Notes under the pieces: generated by a model
Database searches by the model: none
Told to the model about the DNA's origin: nothing
The model's input: only the letters and a program-made list of their open reading frames with translations
Source of the DNA: Cycas panzhihuaensis
Taxonomy: Eukaryota > Cycadophyta
Reading direction: 5' to 3'
Length of the DNA: 64,000 nt
Assembly (NCBI GenBank): GCA_023213395.1
Contig: CM041465.1
Coordinates: 113,591,741 to 113,655,740 of the forward strand
Made by a program: the position numbers and the translations under genes
Shown: positions 44,340-59,699 of the stretch, piece by piece
How the letters are laid out: every line of letters starts with the position of its first letter
How positions within the stretch are numbered: position 1 is the first letter of the stretch

Positions 44340-45170
44340 AGTGAAACTAGTGAATGTAAAGCTTGAGGTAAAGAAATTTAATAGCAAGAACAACTTTGAG
44401 TTGTGGAAGATGAAAGTGTATAATGCTCTAGTACAACAGGGATTATATAAAGCTCTTGTAGGCAAATTAAAGAAATTCATAGGGATAGGCAATGATTAAT
44501 AGGATGATCTGGATAAAAGGGCTCTTAGCATAATATGATAATTTTTGGTGGATGAAGTTTTATTTAACATTGTAAGGAAGAAGACAACAACAGGATTATG
44601 GACCTAGTTAGAAGGCTTGTACATGACCAAATCAGCGACAAATTGAATCTACTTAAAGAGACAAGTGTACTCATTATAGGTGAAGGAAGGTACAAAAATT
44701 CCTAATTATTTAAATATTTTAATACTCTTATTTGTCAGTTAGCTAGTATCTATCTCACAATTAAGAATGGGGATAAGGCTATTACCTTATTATGTTCATT
44801 ACTAGAATCTTGGGATAATATTATCACCTCAATTAGTTTTAGCACTACAGATAATTTAGACTATGATTCTAATATGAGTGCTTTACTAATTGAAGAGGTA
44901 AGGAGGAAGTTTAATATTCAAACCTCCACACTAGAAGCTATGAAAACAAGGGGCAAAATGATTAAGAGAGGGAAAAGCTCCACAGACACATGAAGATCAA
45001 AATCAAAAGGCAAGAAGAATAAGCTAAGATGTTGACTAATCAGGTGGAGTCGAATTAAGGTACAAATGATGATGTCTTGGTTGTTTATAATATTTCTCAT
45101 TATCATCATGATTGGTTATTAGATTTGTGTACTTCATAACATCTGTATCCACATAAGAGTTAGTTTTCAT
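44340..45170 (+). pseudogene. Copia element 3 gag and protease relic
   Basis: Gag UBN2-type region with ELWKMKVYNALVQQGLYKAL and DKAITLLCSLLESWDNIIT. The CCHC knuckle is not found before the Lys-rich stretch. Protease at about 45107: DWLLDLCTS where copia has WLLDSGAS, so the D-S-G is lost. Confidence 0.82.
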
Positions 45171-46380
45171 CATACCAACCTCTTAATGATGGTGATATTC
45201 TTATAGGAAATGATGTTTCCTGTAAGATAGTGGGCATTGGTAGCATTATAATTAAAATATTCGATGATGTAGTGAGAATATTAGCTAAAGTAAGACATGT
45301 ACATGATCTAAAAATAATTTAATTTCCTTAGGTGAACTAGATTCTAGTGGTTATAAGTACACAAACTATAAAGGAGCCTTAAAGGTGTCCGAGAGTGGAT
45401 TGGTTGTTATGAAAACTTTAAAGAAAGTAAACCTTTATATTTTGGTGGGAAGTATAGATATTAATCATGCAACTATAACATCAACAACTACCAAAGATCC
45501 ATCTCAGTTGTGGCATCAGAGAATTGGGAACATAAGTGAGAGAGGAATTAAGGTACTGATGAACCATAGGTTGCTTCCTAACTTATATCTTTAAGATTTA
45601 AATCCTTATAAACATTATATTTTTGGAAGACAGTATAGTCTTAGGTTTAAAGTAGGGAGTCACACTAGTAAAGGTGTTTTGATTTATGTACATTCAAATG
45701 TGTGGGAACTAACTCCTACAATATCTTATGGAGTATTATTATACCTTATTACATTTATAAATGATTACTCAAGAAAGGTATGGGTCTATTTTTTGAAAAG
45801 GAAATCTGAAGTTTTCAGTGTGTTTAAGGAGTTTAAGGCTCTGATTGAGAAGAGTATTGATGGGTCAATCAGAGTATTGACTTTGAGAACTATTACAGAG
45901 AGGTTAGGATCGAAAGAAATAAGTCCATTAGCTATACTCTGTAGTAGAGTGGCACAATCAATCGCATGAATAAGACACTTTTAGAAAGAGAGAGAAGCAT
46001 GTTGAGTAATGCAGGAGTAGAGCAAGGCTTATGGGTAGAAGCTATTCAGATAGCTTGTTATTTGGTAAACAAGTCACCATCACTTGTAATAGATTGTAAG
46101 ATTCCTAAAGAAGTATGGACTGGATATCCTTGTGCCTATTTAAATTTAAAAGTTTTTAGTTATGATACTTATGCCTTGACTAATAAAAGTCAATGTTTAA
46201 AGTTAAACCTAAAATCTAAGAGATGTATCTTTATTGGTTATGGTAATAGAGATAGTGTGAAAGGATACAAGTTGTGGGATCCTATACCCACAAAATCACT
46301 ATTAATAGAGATGTTGTATTTGACAAATCTTCTTTTCTAAAATCATATCATGTAGAAGTTGAAGTAAAATAAAAGAAAAA
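45171..46380 (+). pseudogene. Copia element 3 integrase relic
   Basis: Pre-integrase region SESGLVVMKTLKKVNLYIL and SQLWHQRIGNISERGIKVL (zinc-binding H), Core TFINDYSRKVWVYFLKRK, where the first Asp pair D-D reads N-D, and the earlier D in H-S-D-V-W is also N (HSNVW). The second part is open from 45966: MNKTLLERERSML and PKEVWTGYPCAYLNLKVF. Both D-to-N changes fit G-to-A mutation. Confidence 0.87.
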
Positions 46381-46559
46381 ATATAAACATCAATAGTTCA
46401 AGCTTGAGACCCATCAATCTTTATAAATAGAAATGTTGGAAGAGCTTTCTTAAGATGAATCTATAATAGATTTATAAGAGTGTGTAGACACTCCTCCATT
46501 AACTATTAGAAGATCTACATGAGTCAATCATCCACCTAACAAGTACAACCATGCTATTT

Positions 46560-47370
46560 CGATTACTTTAGTTTCTAATGATGATGAGCCTACATGCTAT
46601 CATGAAGCAGCAGATGATATCTATAGTGAGAAGTGGAAGAGGGTTATATAAGAAGAGATAGATACTTTGAAGAAAAATAATTTATAGGACTTGATAGAAT
46701 TTCCATATGGTAGGAAGACTGTTCATTATAGGTGGGTTTTTAAGAAGAAAATATATGTTGATAGAAAGATTTACAAATACAGGACAAGATTGGTGGCTAA
46801 AAGCTTTGCACAGAAAGCAGGTATTTATTTTCATGAGATCTTTTCACTAATTGTTAAACTTATTTTAATTTAGGTTCCGTTAGCATTGGTAGCTTCTCTT
46901 GATTTAGAGTTGGAGTAGTTAGATGTGAAAATAACTTTTCTACATGGAGATTTAGATGAGGAGATCTATATGGATTAGCTAGAAGGGTTTATATAGGATG
47001 GTAGGAAAAGACTTATTTGCAATCTCAGAATATCATTATATGCCCTGAATTAATCACCCAGATAATAGTATAAGACTTTTGATGCCTTCATGGAGATCTA
47101 AAATTTTAAAATAAGTAAGTATGATTATTGTATTTACTTCAAATTCTTAGATAATGGCTTATTTATTATATTAGTCTTATATGTTGATGACATACTAGTT
47201 GTAAGCAAGAGTATGGTAGAAATCAACAAGTTAAAGGCTCAATTGGCTAGGACTTTTGATATGAAGGATTTAGGAGCTACAAAATAAATCTTAGGTATGG
47301 AGATACATAAGGATAGGAAAATTAGTAAGTTATAGTTATCATAGTAGAAATATGTAGAGAATGTACTAAC
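46560..47370 (+). pseudogene. Copia element 3 reverse transcriptase relic
   Basis: RT start with VHYRWVFKKKIYVDRKIYKY, ARLVAKSFAQKAGIYFHEIF (from Q-K-x-G-I-D-Y-x-E-x-F-S-P-V), LDVKITFLHGDLDEEIYM and LYVDDILVV with YVDD intact. Trp/Gln stops at several points. Confidence 0.88.
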
Positions 47371-48192
47371 TAGATTTAGTATGGGAAATGTGAAACCAAT
47401 GAGTATCCCTTTGACTTCCCATTTCAAGTTTTCTTCGAGTATGATTCTTAGTAATAAAGAAGAAAAGTATTATATATCTTATGTACCTTATGGCAATGTA
47501 GTAAGAAGTTTGATATATACCATGGTATGTACAAGACCTGATATTTCACATGCAGTCAATATAGTTAGTAGGTTTATGTCAAATCCAAGAAAGGAACATT
47601 GTGCAACAATAAAATGGGTGCTACAGTATATGAGGGGCATAAGTGATTATTGCATCACCTTTAAAAGTATAGGTAATTAGGCATATCGATATGTTGATTT
47701 AGACTTTACAAGATATTTAGATAAGAGAAGGTCTACTTTAGGTTATATATTTACTCTTGTAAATGGTTCCATTAGTTAAATGTTAAATTTGTAGAGTACA
47801 ATTGCTTTATTGACTATAGAAGTATAATATGTTATTGCAACACATGCTTATAAGGAAGCAATTTAGTAAGTATATCGATATGTTGAGCTTGAAGGAAACA
47901 AAAAAATGTAAAAGTATTTTCTCACAGTCAAAGTACCATTTACTTAGTAAAAAATCTAGCTTATTATAATAAGATAAAGCATATTACTCTTAAGTACTAT
48001 TTTGTTAGTTACGTTATGGAAGAAAGTGAAGTGGCACTTGAGAAGGTCAACACAAAATAGAATTGTGCTAACATATTCACAAAACCAGTACTATTGAAGA
48101 AGTTCAAATGGTGCTTGACTTATTTTGGTTTATAGAAAAGGTGATAAATGACCTAGGAAAGGTATAAGACAAATTGTTGTCAAGGTGGAGAT
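47371..48192 (+). pseudogene. Copia element 3 RT end and RNase H relic
   Basis: PYGNVVRSLIYTMVCTRPDISHAVNIVSRFM is open for 99 codons; then VDLDFTRYLDKRRSTLGYIF (RNase H start), and at about 47970 HITLKYYFV plus ANIFTKPVLLKKFK, the copia C-terminus. Ends before a purine tract CAAGGTGGAGATT. Confidence 0.86.
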
Positions 48193-48825
48193 TATTAGAT
48201 AATATGACAATAATGTTCTAGAAGTAAAAAATTTGATAGGTTAGTAGCACAATTTCGCCCCAAATCTTTAGTAAGGGGATCCAAGGGGGGTAGGAGCTCC
48301 CCTTGGACAGGGGGTATAATGGGAGCTAGAACACTCTCCCCCCCCTCCACCCCTTAAAGAGGGGGTTTGGGAGTAGTAGCCCCAAACCCAAAAAACTAGT
48401 AATGTAAAATATACTAAATTATAAAGAGAATCAAGGTCATTCATTTAAAATATCCTAGATTTAATGGTCGAGATTTATGCCTTATATGACTCTCTCACAT
48501 AGCCTAATTTAGAGTGTTTTTCATTATGTTGATGGTATTAGATGTACTCTATTAAGAAGAGATAGTTGGTGGTTGTTGCTATGAGCATTCTACTACATAT
48601 TATGTATACCTTTCCTCTATAGATATTCCCTTGGCATACTATTAAGGTTTTACCACATTATATATGGTATATATGTGATTCTTTGGCTTTATGATTTATT
48701 TATTGAATCATCTCTCGTTTAAAAACTTGCATGTTAAATTTTAGTTCCAATTCCTTTAACTAGTTGCGAAGTGGTTTAGATCTTGGGGGTAGTTTCTAAT
48801 TATTGAGACCTAGTTTTCTTAAGAA
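48193..48825 (+). repeat. 3' LTR of copia element 3 with GC-rich island
   Basis: Starts near 48193 after the purine tract (first dinucleotide changed) and ends near 48825. About 48280-48390 is a patch rich in G and C runs that has no counterpart in the truncated 5' LTR; it includes a short hairpin CCAAGGGG/CCCCTTGG. Confidence 0.75.
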
Positions 48826-51800
48826 AAAGAAAGAGAGTAGCTCTTAAAGGTAGAAAAGTACTAAGAGTGAGGGATTTCACACATGAAAAGGCAAACTTTT
48901 GAAGAAGATATTACCAAAAGAAGGAAGAAAAGTATGCTTAAGTGCATATAACACCAAATCTCCAAATTCTTTAATCAATAGTAAGGGATCAAGCTCTAAA
49001 TAAGCTTGTCCAAAGATCTAAGTGAATGTCATAAAGGATGGGTTTAGAATCTAGTAACACTCAATTGTAGAAAATTTCCACTCTTTAGAGACTATTTATA
49101 GAGAAAATAAAAGGAAATGGTTTGGGAAAACCTATGGGTTATTAGGTCATGATTTTACAACAAAAAATAATAGATAGGTGAGAGAATTTTTTGTTTTTTT
49201 TTATGCATAAACAGTAGAAAATGAGACAAATTTTAGAAAATTGTAATTTACCATTGTGAAAAATGCAATATTATGAATAAGCCATGAAAATGTGAATAAA
49301 ATATGCCATCCAAAATAAGATTCATCATTCTAAAAACTTGACCAACTAAAAAATATATATTACATTTTATAGGTAACATCATAATTTTTCAAGTAACATG
49401 AAAAACACAATGAAATATTAAAGACATGGTGAATGAAATTCATAAGAGAAAACTGTGGTCAGTAAAATTACAAAATAGTGAAGTCAATTCTTTGATCAAA
49501 CACAAGCTATAAAGGAGTAAGAACACATGTAATTAAAAGTAAAGGTTATGTTAACAAAGTTATGAATTAATAAGCCATAGGTTTATCAAATAATGAGAAA
49601 TAAGGGTAGGATTTATGTCCCAAAGCAAATCTTAGAGGTAACATGAAAGTAAGTGCATTAATATCTATACATCATAAGTAAGAGGGGGATCCATAATCAT
49701 ATGTCAAAACATTCATCAAAGCATTATATGATGTAATCCATAATTAAAACAATTACCTAATTAAACCCTTGTAATAAGTAGGGTAAGGGATAAACCTAGC
49801 CATACCAAAAAGCAACAAAGCATGATGAAACACATACTAACCATCTACTAACATACCTAAGTTGAGGTGAAATATAATTTAATGATTTTGATACATTTAA
49901 TACACATGGCATTTAACATTTGATAATCTCATTTATTTAATATAGGCATTATTCTATGTGATTTTGTGATCCCTCTTAGCACTTATCTCTATAATAGAAT
50001 GTGGTATGATATGATATTGTAACTTGAATCTAAAGGGATATGTATCATATATGTAAAGTAGATGATAATATATAAGTAATCATAATGACGTTATAGGACA
50101 AACAAAATAACAGAGGTAATGGATGGATAGTTTAAACTATTAATAAGAATGGATTATATAATGTAGAAGATAGTAAAGAAAAATAAAATCTTATACTAGA
50201 ATTTAGTTAATGGAAATTGGTATGACCTTTTACTCTTTTCTTTTGGGATGGGAATTAATCAGCTAAAGATCATAAGTAATGGGAGGACATTACTTATCCA
50301 TGATATTTATAAGAGAAAACTCATTTACTTTCCTCAAACCCATTCTATTAAATTATCTAATATCATTGTCTTCATTTGTGATGGTAACAATGATGATTTA
50401 TAATCATCCTCTAGTGTCTATACCACTCTTGGAAGGATGCATATGTAATAAAGGTGTACTAATATAATTATTACAATTATTTATAGGATCTTATGATTTT
50501 TTTTATAATTAGAAGTTGCCCATTAATCAAGGTTAGTTTTTTTCTTCACTTCATCTTTTATATAAACCCATATTAAAATAAAAGGACTTATGTGGATTTA
50601 TTATCATGTTATTAGATTCTCTTTTTGCTTATGGAAGAGGGGTTCACATATGAATTACCAAGTGTTATATGCCTTCTTACATCTTAATTTAATGCTCAAC
50701 ATAATTCCTCTTAGAGGTAACTAGAAATCTCATCATTATTTGTTAGATTGTGAATTTTCATCAATTGGAATATATAAAGTAGAGAGAGAGAGAAAGGACA
50801 TGCATGAAACCCATATATAATTCTAAGTGGAGAAAAATATAGAAGATGTTAGAATCAATAAGAAACCATGCCATATAATTTGAGTATAAAACCATTTGTA
50901 CTAGAAATAAAATAAAATGAGCTCAATAGTTGTGAATGTCCCATACTATAAATGTGGTATCTAATTAATTAAAAATAAAACATGACAAATAAGTCTTAAC
51001 ACCAATATAAAACATGTAAAAGTAGCTTCTTATATTCTAACTAAATTCTAAAGAGGAGAGTGACTAATGTGATAGTAGTTTTTCTTTAAAAGTTATGTTC
51101 CAATGTAGTTTTCATTAGTCTAAAAGGGTTCTTAATAATAACTTAGAGGAAGATCACTTGAGACCATGAGGATAAGTCATTAACACACTTCAAGGATGTT
51201 TAAATACAAGTGATATAGGAACCCCCCTTAAAGAATGAGGTATTTGATGGGCCATATGTGTTAAATATCAATTGGAAAACTTTAATATAAGTTGGGAATA
51301 ATCTAAGGATAATTATTAGGGTATTGGGGGTGGAAGAATGGAGTATGATTTTTAAAATTAAAGGTGATCTATTAATTATATCAAGTAGATTTATGAAAAG
51401 TAAATTTGAAATGAAATAACTTATGTGTTTCTATGAATATCATTGTATTAACTCACATTTTCATAATGTTTACTCAAGTGAGGAGTGTCTTTCATTATTT
51501 CTGATAGGAAATGGGTATTAACCTAAGTAGTAGGGTATTCAATACTTTTATGGATATTAATTTAGGTTGTAATATATCATGATAAGTATAGGCAAAAGAC
51601 TTCACTAAGTGAACTCAATGCTGAGACAAGTTTGGATGTTATGGTTCTCCTTTTTCAAAGAAGATACTATCAAATTATTGAATTTATTTGATATATTCAA
51701 TCAATTAAGATATAATTATTTTTAAGGAATTCTTAAATATTGTCAAATTTTACATAAAAATCAATGGTGATTTAAAGGGGAAGAGCTTAAAAGGATGAGG

Positions 51801-52049
51801 AATATAGATAACATTCTATTTTAAAGTAATAGTGGGCAATTAACTTTTACATAGACCACAAATATATTTATACTAGTTTTGATTTCATACAATAGATATT
51901 ATTAAACTCAAAACTAAACATATATATATGTATTAGTTAGTATGTGCATAACTTTAAACTATGACTAACCACTAACCTTTAATATTCCATATGTGATAAT
52001 TAACACCTAACATTCAAACACTTATATTCTAACACTCCGCCATAATGTG
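48826..52049. other. Unidentified AT-rich DNA
   Basis: No coding, LTR or repeat pair recognised on either strand. Frames such as 50279-50467 are short and without motif. Possibly eroded element sequence. Confidence 0.5.
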
Positions 52050-54206
52050 TATATAATAGCCCCACTCTAGTCCTTTTTTATTAGATTGTGTAATATATAA
52101 CTATTAAATGTGTTTAGAAATGCTTTATTTTATTGTATATTTATTTCTATTTATTAATATAGAATATTCTTATAAGATGGAAGCCTATTCCATGATCTAT
52201 TCAGTGAAGTGATGCACTACTTTCATCATTAGTTTATAGGATTTTGATCCAAGGCATGAGTCTTTGTAACTATATATGAATGTACTCTAATACTTATGAT
52301 CTTGTAAATATTTTTTTATGCATTCCTCTTAATACAAAGCAAAGTTGGATTATTTAGTAAAATTAATATAGTATGGGGTAACACATGATCTAAATAAAGG
52401 AGTAATAAGGGGAATAGTTAATTAAGAAATTTAGATTTATAAGTGAGTTCTTGCAAAGCCATAATTTTAAATGATCTTTGTAGATGGTAATTTCCACTAT
52501 AGTTGAGTTTACAAGTTTGTACTTTGCTATGGCAAGATGTTTAGATGAAGCTTATGATAGTTAGTAATAGTAGGGGAGAAGTCCATGAAGCAAGGTTTCA
52601 CAAGGAAGCCATGTGGTGAAGGTTCATGAGTTAACACTTTATAGGAAGTTATTGAGAAGGATAAAATCTATGAAATGCATAATCAGAAGGGAGCATGTTG
52701 TAAATGGATCAGAGGTTGTTGGATCATTTGGCATGTGGTGGTATCAAATGGACTTTATGATAAGTTGTTTCACTCATCTAGAGTGATAAGATAAATGCTG
52801 AGTTAAACTTTCGTAATAATATATTTGTCACTTAGATGGATGCCATATTAATATCTCTATATAGGAGTTTATGATTCATGAAGGTTGTGATAAGTGGTGG
52901 GAATATGAAAGTTCTTAGAAGCTAAAGAGTTATAGATTTAAAAGTATTAAGAAAATAGATAAAAGGATAACTATAATTATAATAAGAGATACATCAAGAG
53001 AGGTGACCAAGTGCTTAAGAGAGTGAGAGGTATAGAGAGTTACAATTAGTGTTATAGAGTTAGAAGGAAATATACATATAGATTAGGAGAAAAAGATATA
53101 GAAGCCATGCAAGTTACTAATATAAAGACATTTAGGCTAAGTATGTTTTATACAGAATTTATATAAGCTAATGTTCCCTAAAGGAAGTTGCATCTTAGGA
53201 CTTTATAGAGGTTTTATGATATACAACCAAGATAGAAAAAGTTTATTGATATTTTAACTTTCTTTTATGTTAAGAATCTTAGAAGTTAGATTCTAAAGGA
53301 GATAATCTAGGATAAATTCTTTTAATATTAATTAGCATCATCCCATGTAAGGGTTTGAGTTACTCAGTATCATAAATATATATGTTAACTACTTCTTTAA
53401 TCTAACTAAACTAATTTGTTGTGATAAAATTAGTCTTTGAAGGGTACTAGGGTTAAGCAATTTCCCAATCCTGTAGATTTTTAAGGAAATAAGGTTGAGT
53501 GGGTCATCCTTTTCCTTGAGGAATGAGTAGATCCCCTCTTTGTTTATGTTAAAAGAAAATGGGTTAAGTAAGTCCCTATTCCCCTCCGTATATATGGTAT
53601 GGGACATGTGAGAGATTACTATGACATAGTCTAGAGAGATTAGTTCAACAAGAATCTATATGGTATGATGTTGTCAAATGAGATTAACATATGGATGTTG
53701 TTGAAGTAATTTTTTATCATCAAAGTAAGTGTTAGGATTTTACTAGGAATGTTGGGTAATTGTATGCTAATAGAATTTACCAATATGCCATCATTTATAT
53801 CATGTACTCTAGTTCATGGAAATTTTCCTATGCAAGACCTAAAATGATTAGGTAATGAATTTATTTAAGTAATCTAATTATTTTTATTAGAGTCATATAT
53901 ATAAGAGTTTCTATTCATTAGTGAATGTAAACTATGTTTGTTTCTAATAATGTTATTTCTTGATATGATTATTTACTTGAGAAGTTATTTAAGTAATTAT
54001 TATAGAAGACATATACTCCACTAAGATTAATAATATCTATTAGGTATTTTCATTGCGTTATTTTAATTCTAAATAAATTAAACTTCCTAAAGTCTAAGGT
54101 TTATGACAACTGGTGTATGCCTTAATTCAAAATCTTGTGATAGTTCTACTCATCACCAATAAAGACTAGATATAAATTCTGGATCCATTAAGCTTTTTTC
54201 ATAATA
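52050..54206 (+). repeat. 5' LTR of the decayed gypsy element
   Basis: Similar to 58371-59640: for example TTTATTTCTATTTATTA at about 52140 and 58465, and AGTTAGATT-T-AGAG/AAAGGA-GATAATC near 53283 and 59383. The right end is set by the primer site; the left end is uncertain by about 20 bp. The last 570 bp have no visible partner. Confidence 0.7.
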
Positions 54207-54222
54207 GGTGGTATTAGAGTAG
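54207..54222 (+). other. Primer-binding site of the decayed gypsy element
   Basis: GTGGTATTAGAGTAGG resembles the tRNA-iMet site TGGTATCAGAGC with C-to-T change. Confidence 0.65.
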
Positions 54223-54289
54223 GGTTTTAGAAGCTTATTAGAGAATTTAGGTTAAATCTTTTATATTTAGTAAAGAACTTATCAATGTT

Positions 54290-55330
54290 ATGGATTTATA
54301 TCTTACTCAACTTAGCTAAGAGAACTACAATACTAATGGAATAAAATTGGTTAGATTCCAACTATAAATAAATACTCCATGGAATGATATATTAGTTGAT
54401 TTGGATGACATTATTTATAGTTTGCTAGAGAAATTTAAAAGATACATGGAGTGTAATGAGTGGATTACGTAGAATCATATTGTCATGTTGCATAACCTTC
54501 AAAAGACAATTAAGAATAATAAGATTAAAAGGATAGATCTAAATATAAGGAGTAATGGGAGAAGATAAAGGCCATGTGCACTATCAAATCATAAGAATTA
54601 TAGTGTACAGATTAGAAATCAATCTCATAATAAAGCATTAAATTCAACTATACTGAAATTCCATCTTCTAATGAAACTCTAAGAGTATGGCTAAGAGGGT
54701 ATAAAGAGAGAGAGAATATACTTTAGTATGAGTTGTATAAGGAAAAGTCCCTTACTTTCAATAGAGAAATCAAGAATGAGGAATAAGAAAAATCATGGAT
54801 ACTTAATATTTAAATATAGTCTAGGTGTAATGTGTTTAGCTCTAATAAGGAGGTAAATATTATTATATACAACTTAACTAGAAGTATCTCCTTGAAGTGG
54901 AAATATCATAAGAAAGTGAAGAAGATTTGAGAGCAAGAGTTGAGATGGAATAGGTCCACTAAATACTTCAAGCAAAAGTATCTCTTTAAGTGCTACTATG
55001 ATAAGAAAGTAGAAGCCTTTCATGAATTGAAGTAAGAAAGGGTGGTTGTGGGGAAGGATGAGAGGAAGTTAATGGGGCTTCTTTATTATACACCTTACCT
55101 CTAGGAGAATAAGATGAAGACACACTAGTTTATTAGTGGATTGTATGAGGGCATTCAAAATAGGATCAAGTTTCTTAAACTAAAGACTTCGAAAGAGGCA
55201 ATCTATAAAGCTAGGTACTATGAATACTAATGCGTAAAAAAACGTGATAGAAGGCTAATTAGAAAGGCAAAGTCTAAGTAAGACAAAGATGGTAAAGGAG
55301 AGACTTCAAACCTTCATAATAAAATCAAGA
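54290..55330 (+). pseudogene. Gypsy gag relic
   Basis: No open frame; Lys-rich translations with FISGLYEGIQNRIKFLKLKTSKEAIYKARYYE pieces, typical of the end of a gypsy capsid (F-x-x-G-L...I). The zinc knuckle is not found. Called from position and weak similarity. Confidence 0.5.
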
Positions 55331-55819
55331 TATAAGGACATGCAATAAACTATAAGATAATCAAAGACCAAACCACCCTAATAGGAATTCAATATTAGAT
55401 TTCTAACCAAAAATGCATTATTAGCTAAACTCCTTAATAGATGATTGTAGGTTTATAGATAAATTATAACTATTACCACTAATTAATCAAACAAATAATC
55501 ATATATGATACCTCTCCTCATCTTATATTAGGTAGGTAACCCAATCATTTCATAAATAATAACTTTCTTTCAAATATATTTCACTCATGTTAATGAGAAA
55601 GCTTCATTAAAAGGGCTTAGCTTTGATAACCATCATCTTATTCAAGAGTTTGTTGTTGTATTTGCAAAAGAGCTACTAAGTCTACACTAAAGTGAGATGT
55701 AGACTTTGTAATTGAGCTTATCCTCAAAACATAACCACTTTCCAAAGTACCATATTATATGATTACACTGGAATTAGTGGAGTTGAAGATGCAATTATGA
55801 AACTTACTTGATAAAGGTT

Positions 55820-56560
55820 TTATTTGACCAAGTGTTTTGGTATGGGGAGCACCAGTTTTATTTGTGAAGTAAAAGGATGGAATCTTATGTCTAAGCATTG
55901 ATTACAAGCACTTGAATAAAGCCATTATAAAGAACATATATTCCTTTCCATAAATTAAAGAGTTTTTGATAAGATAAAAGGAGAAAAATAGTTTTCTAAA
56001 ATAGATTTATAATTGGGATATTATTAAATCCAAATCAAAGAGGATGACATATTCAAGATAGCTATGAAAGTATAGTATAGGCATTATAAGTTTGTCATAA
56101 TACCATTTGGCTTAACAAAGAATCTATTTTACAAGTACTTAAACCAATTCATAATTGCCTTTATAAATAACATTTTGATATACTCTAAAATTGAAGAAAA
56201 GCATGAATAATATTTGTGGATTATGTTTAAACTATTAAGAAAACGTAAGTTATATATAAAATTAAGCAAGTATGACTTCTACAAGAGATAAGTAGACTAC
56301 CTATGTCATATTATTTCTAAAGAAGTTATTTAAATTGTTCCCTAGAATTTCTTTACTATTATGGAGTGGCTGCCACCAAAAAATATAACCAAGCTGAGAA
56401 GATTTTTAGGCTTGGAAGGTCATTATAATAGTTATGTTAAAGGATTCTCTGAAATAAATCCCTATTACATCATTTCTAAGGAAAAAACCCAAGATTGAAT
56501 GGATGGAAAAGTATGAAGAAAGATTTTGGTAATTGTGATACTTAGTCATCGTAATACTAG
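55820..56560 (+). pseudogene. Gypsy reverse transcriptase relic
   Basis: WGAPVLFVK then stop, KDGILCLSIDYKHLNKA matches the RT start (S-P-x-x-x-P-V-L-x-V-x-K-K-D-G-x-x-R-x-C-I-D-Y-R-x-L-N). Further on only shifted pieces can be followed. Confidence 0.78.
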
Positions 56561-56960
56561 CTCTTATTATGCTTGATCTAAATGTAGATTTAGTAGTTTA
56601 TAAAGATGAATATACTAAAGACCTAGGAGGAGTATTAATACTGAATGGAAGAGTAGTTTCATATGAATTGAGGAACTTGAAAGATTGTTACTATCCCACT
56701 CACGACTTAGAACTTGGAACTATAGCATATGCATTAAAGCATGGAAGCACCATCTTATTAAGATGACATTCAAGCTGAGATCCAACCACAACTAAATGTA
56801 AGGCAAAGGATACTGATGGAATATCTCTTTAAATTTGGTTTCTAGATTTAGTATATTAAAAGCAAGGGAATTTAAGTGGATGATACCCATAGTTTAAAAA
56901 GGTATATTGTTACCATAAGAATCTCCAAATTAGTAGAGAAGCACATTAAAGAAGAATTAC
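56561..56960 (+). pseudogene. Gypsy RNase H relic
   Basis: Open for 65 codons from 56569: VVYKDEYTKDLGGVLILNGRVVSYELRNLK, then YPTHDLELGTIAYALKHG. The catalytic D in C-D-A-S is replaced (YKDEY), Glu in DLELG kept. Confidence 0.8.
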
Positions 56961-56999
56961 TTCATAATAAATTATGAAAATAAGTAACAATATTTTTAG

Positions 57000-58370
<1,371 letters not shown>

Positions 58371-59640
58371 TATAACAACTTAACACCAATAATAGTTGAT
58401 TGAATTATGTAATTTAGAATTGTTGAATATATTTCCATTTATTAAATATGTTTTATTTTATTATATATTTATTTCTATTTATTAGTGTAGAACATCCTTA
58501 TAATATGGAATCTCATTCCATGCTCCATTAGGTGAAAGGACACATCACTTTTATTATTGGTTTTCTAGGATTTTTCTCCTAGACATGAGCCTTTATAATT
58601 CTACATGAATGTACTCTAATATTGTGATATTATAAATACATGTTATGCCTTCTCATTAATATAAGAGAAAGATAGATTACTCAAATAGGATAATATGATA
58701 TAAGCGAGCACATGATCTGAATGACAGAGGAATAAGGGTATAATTAACTAGGAAATTTTGATTTGTGGGTGAGTTCTTATAAATTCACAATATTAAATGA
58801 GATTTATAGGTGGTTGTTTTCACTATATTCAAGTATGTATGTTGGTGCCTTATTGTGGTAGGAGAAGTAGGTGAAATTTATGATAGTTATCATTACCAAC
58901 TAAGAAGTTAATAAAGGAATGTTTCATGAGCAAGCCACATGGTAAAAGTTCATGAGATAACACTCTACAAAAAGTTGGCTTATTAGAGGAAGGTATAGAG
59001 AAGGTTGATATGTACAAAATATATATTCATAAAGGAGTAAGATGCAATGGGATCATAGGCCATGGATCACTTGGAACATGGTACCACTAAATGGACTTTA
59101 TGATAGGGTGCTTCACTCATGTAGTGACAAGATAAATATTAATAATTAGAATAATTCATAATGTGATATATTGTAATGATGAATTAGCCATTTAGATTCA
59201 TCCCACATTAATATTTCTACATAAGTGTTTATGATTTATGGAGGTTGTAATAGGTGGAATAAATGTGAAAAGTCTCAAAATCTAAAGAGTTAGAGTGTTA
59301 AAAGGATTAGGAAAGGTGAAAGGACATTTATAATTATAGTTAAAGATATACTAAGAGAAATAATTAGGTGCTTAGGATAACAAGTTAGATTTTAGAGAGG
59401 ATAATCCGAGATAGATTTTTTCTTATTAACTACCATAATCCCATACAAGGCCTCAAATTGATAGGTATCATGAATTTATATGTAGATGACTACTTTAATA
59501 TTAGATAGTTTATTATAATATAATTGATGTTTGAAAGGAAATTAGTGAAAGGAGTGGATTTATCCTTCATCTCCATACACTGAACATAAAGGAAAATAAG
59601 GAAGTAAGAGAGACTTGAGAGAAAGAGATTATCTCTCACA
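58371..59640 (+). repeat. Truncated 3' LTR of the decayed gypsy element
   Basis: Starts after purine tract AAGGGAAAGAGG. Matches the 5' LTR with many differences, then similarity is lost near 59640. Confidence 0.65.
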
Positions 59641-59699
59641 AAATGGGGAGGTAAGATTGAGCCACATCCATTGATATTTTACTTTTATATTTAGAGAGA

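Larger units (their letters stand above)
43961..48825 (+). mobile_element. Copia element 3
   Basis: Truncated 5' LTR, tRNA-Met primer site (GATATCAGAGCC near 44270), gag, protease, integrase, RT, RNase H, purine tract and 3' LTR. Protein similarity is of the TNT1/Tork-like copia type (gag FNSKNNFELWKMKVYNALVQ). All domains carry stops. The 5' LTR starts exactly at the end of the kinase palindrome, so the rearrangement cut the LTR. Confidence 0.88.
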
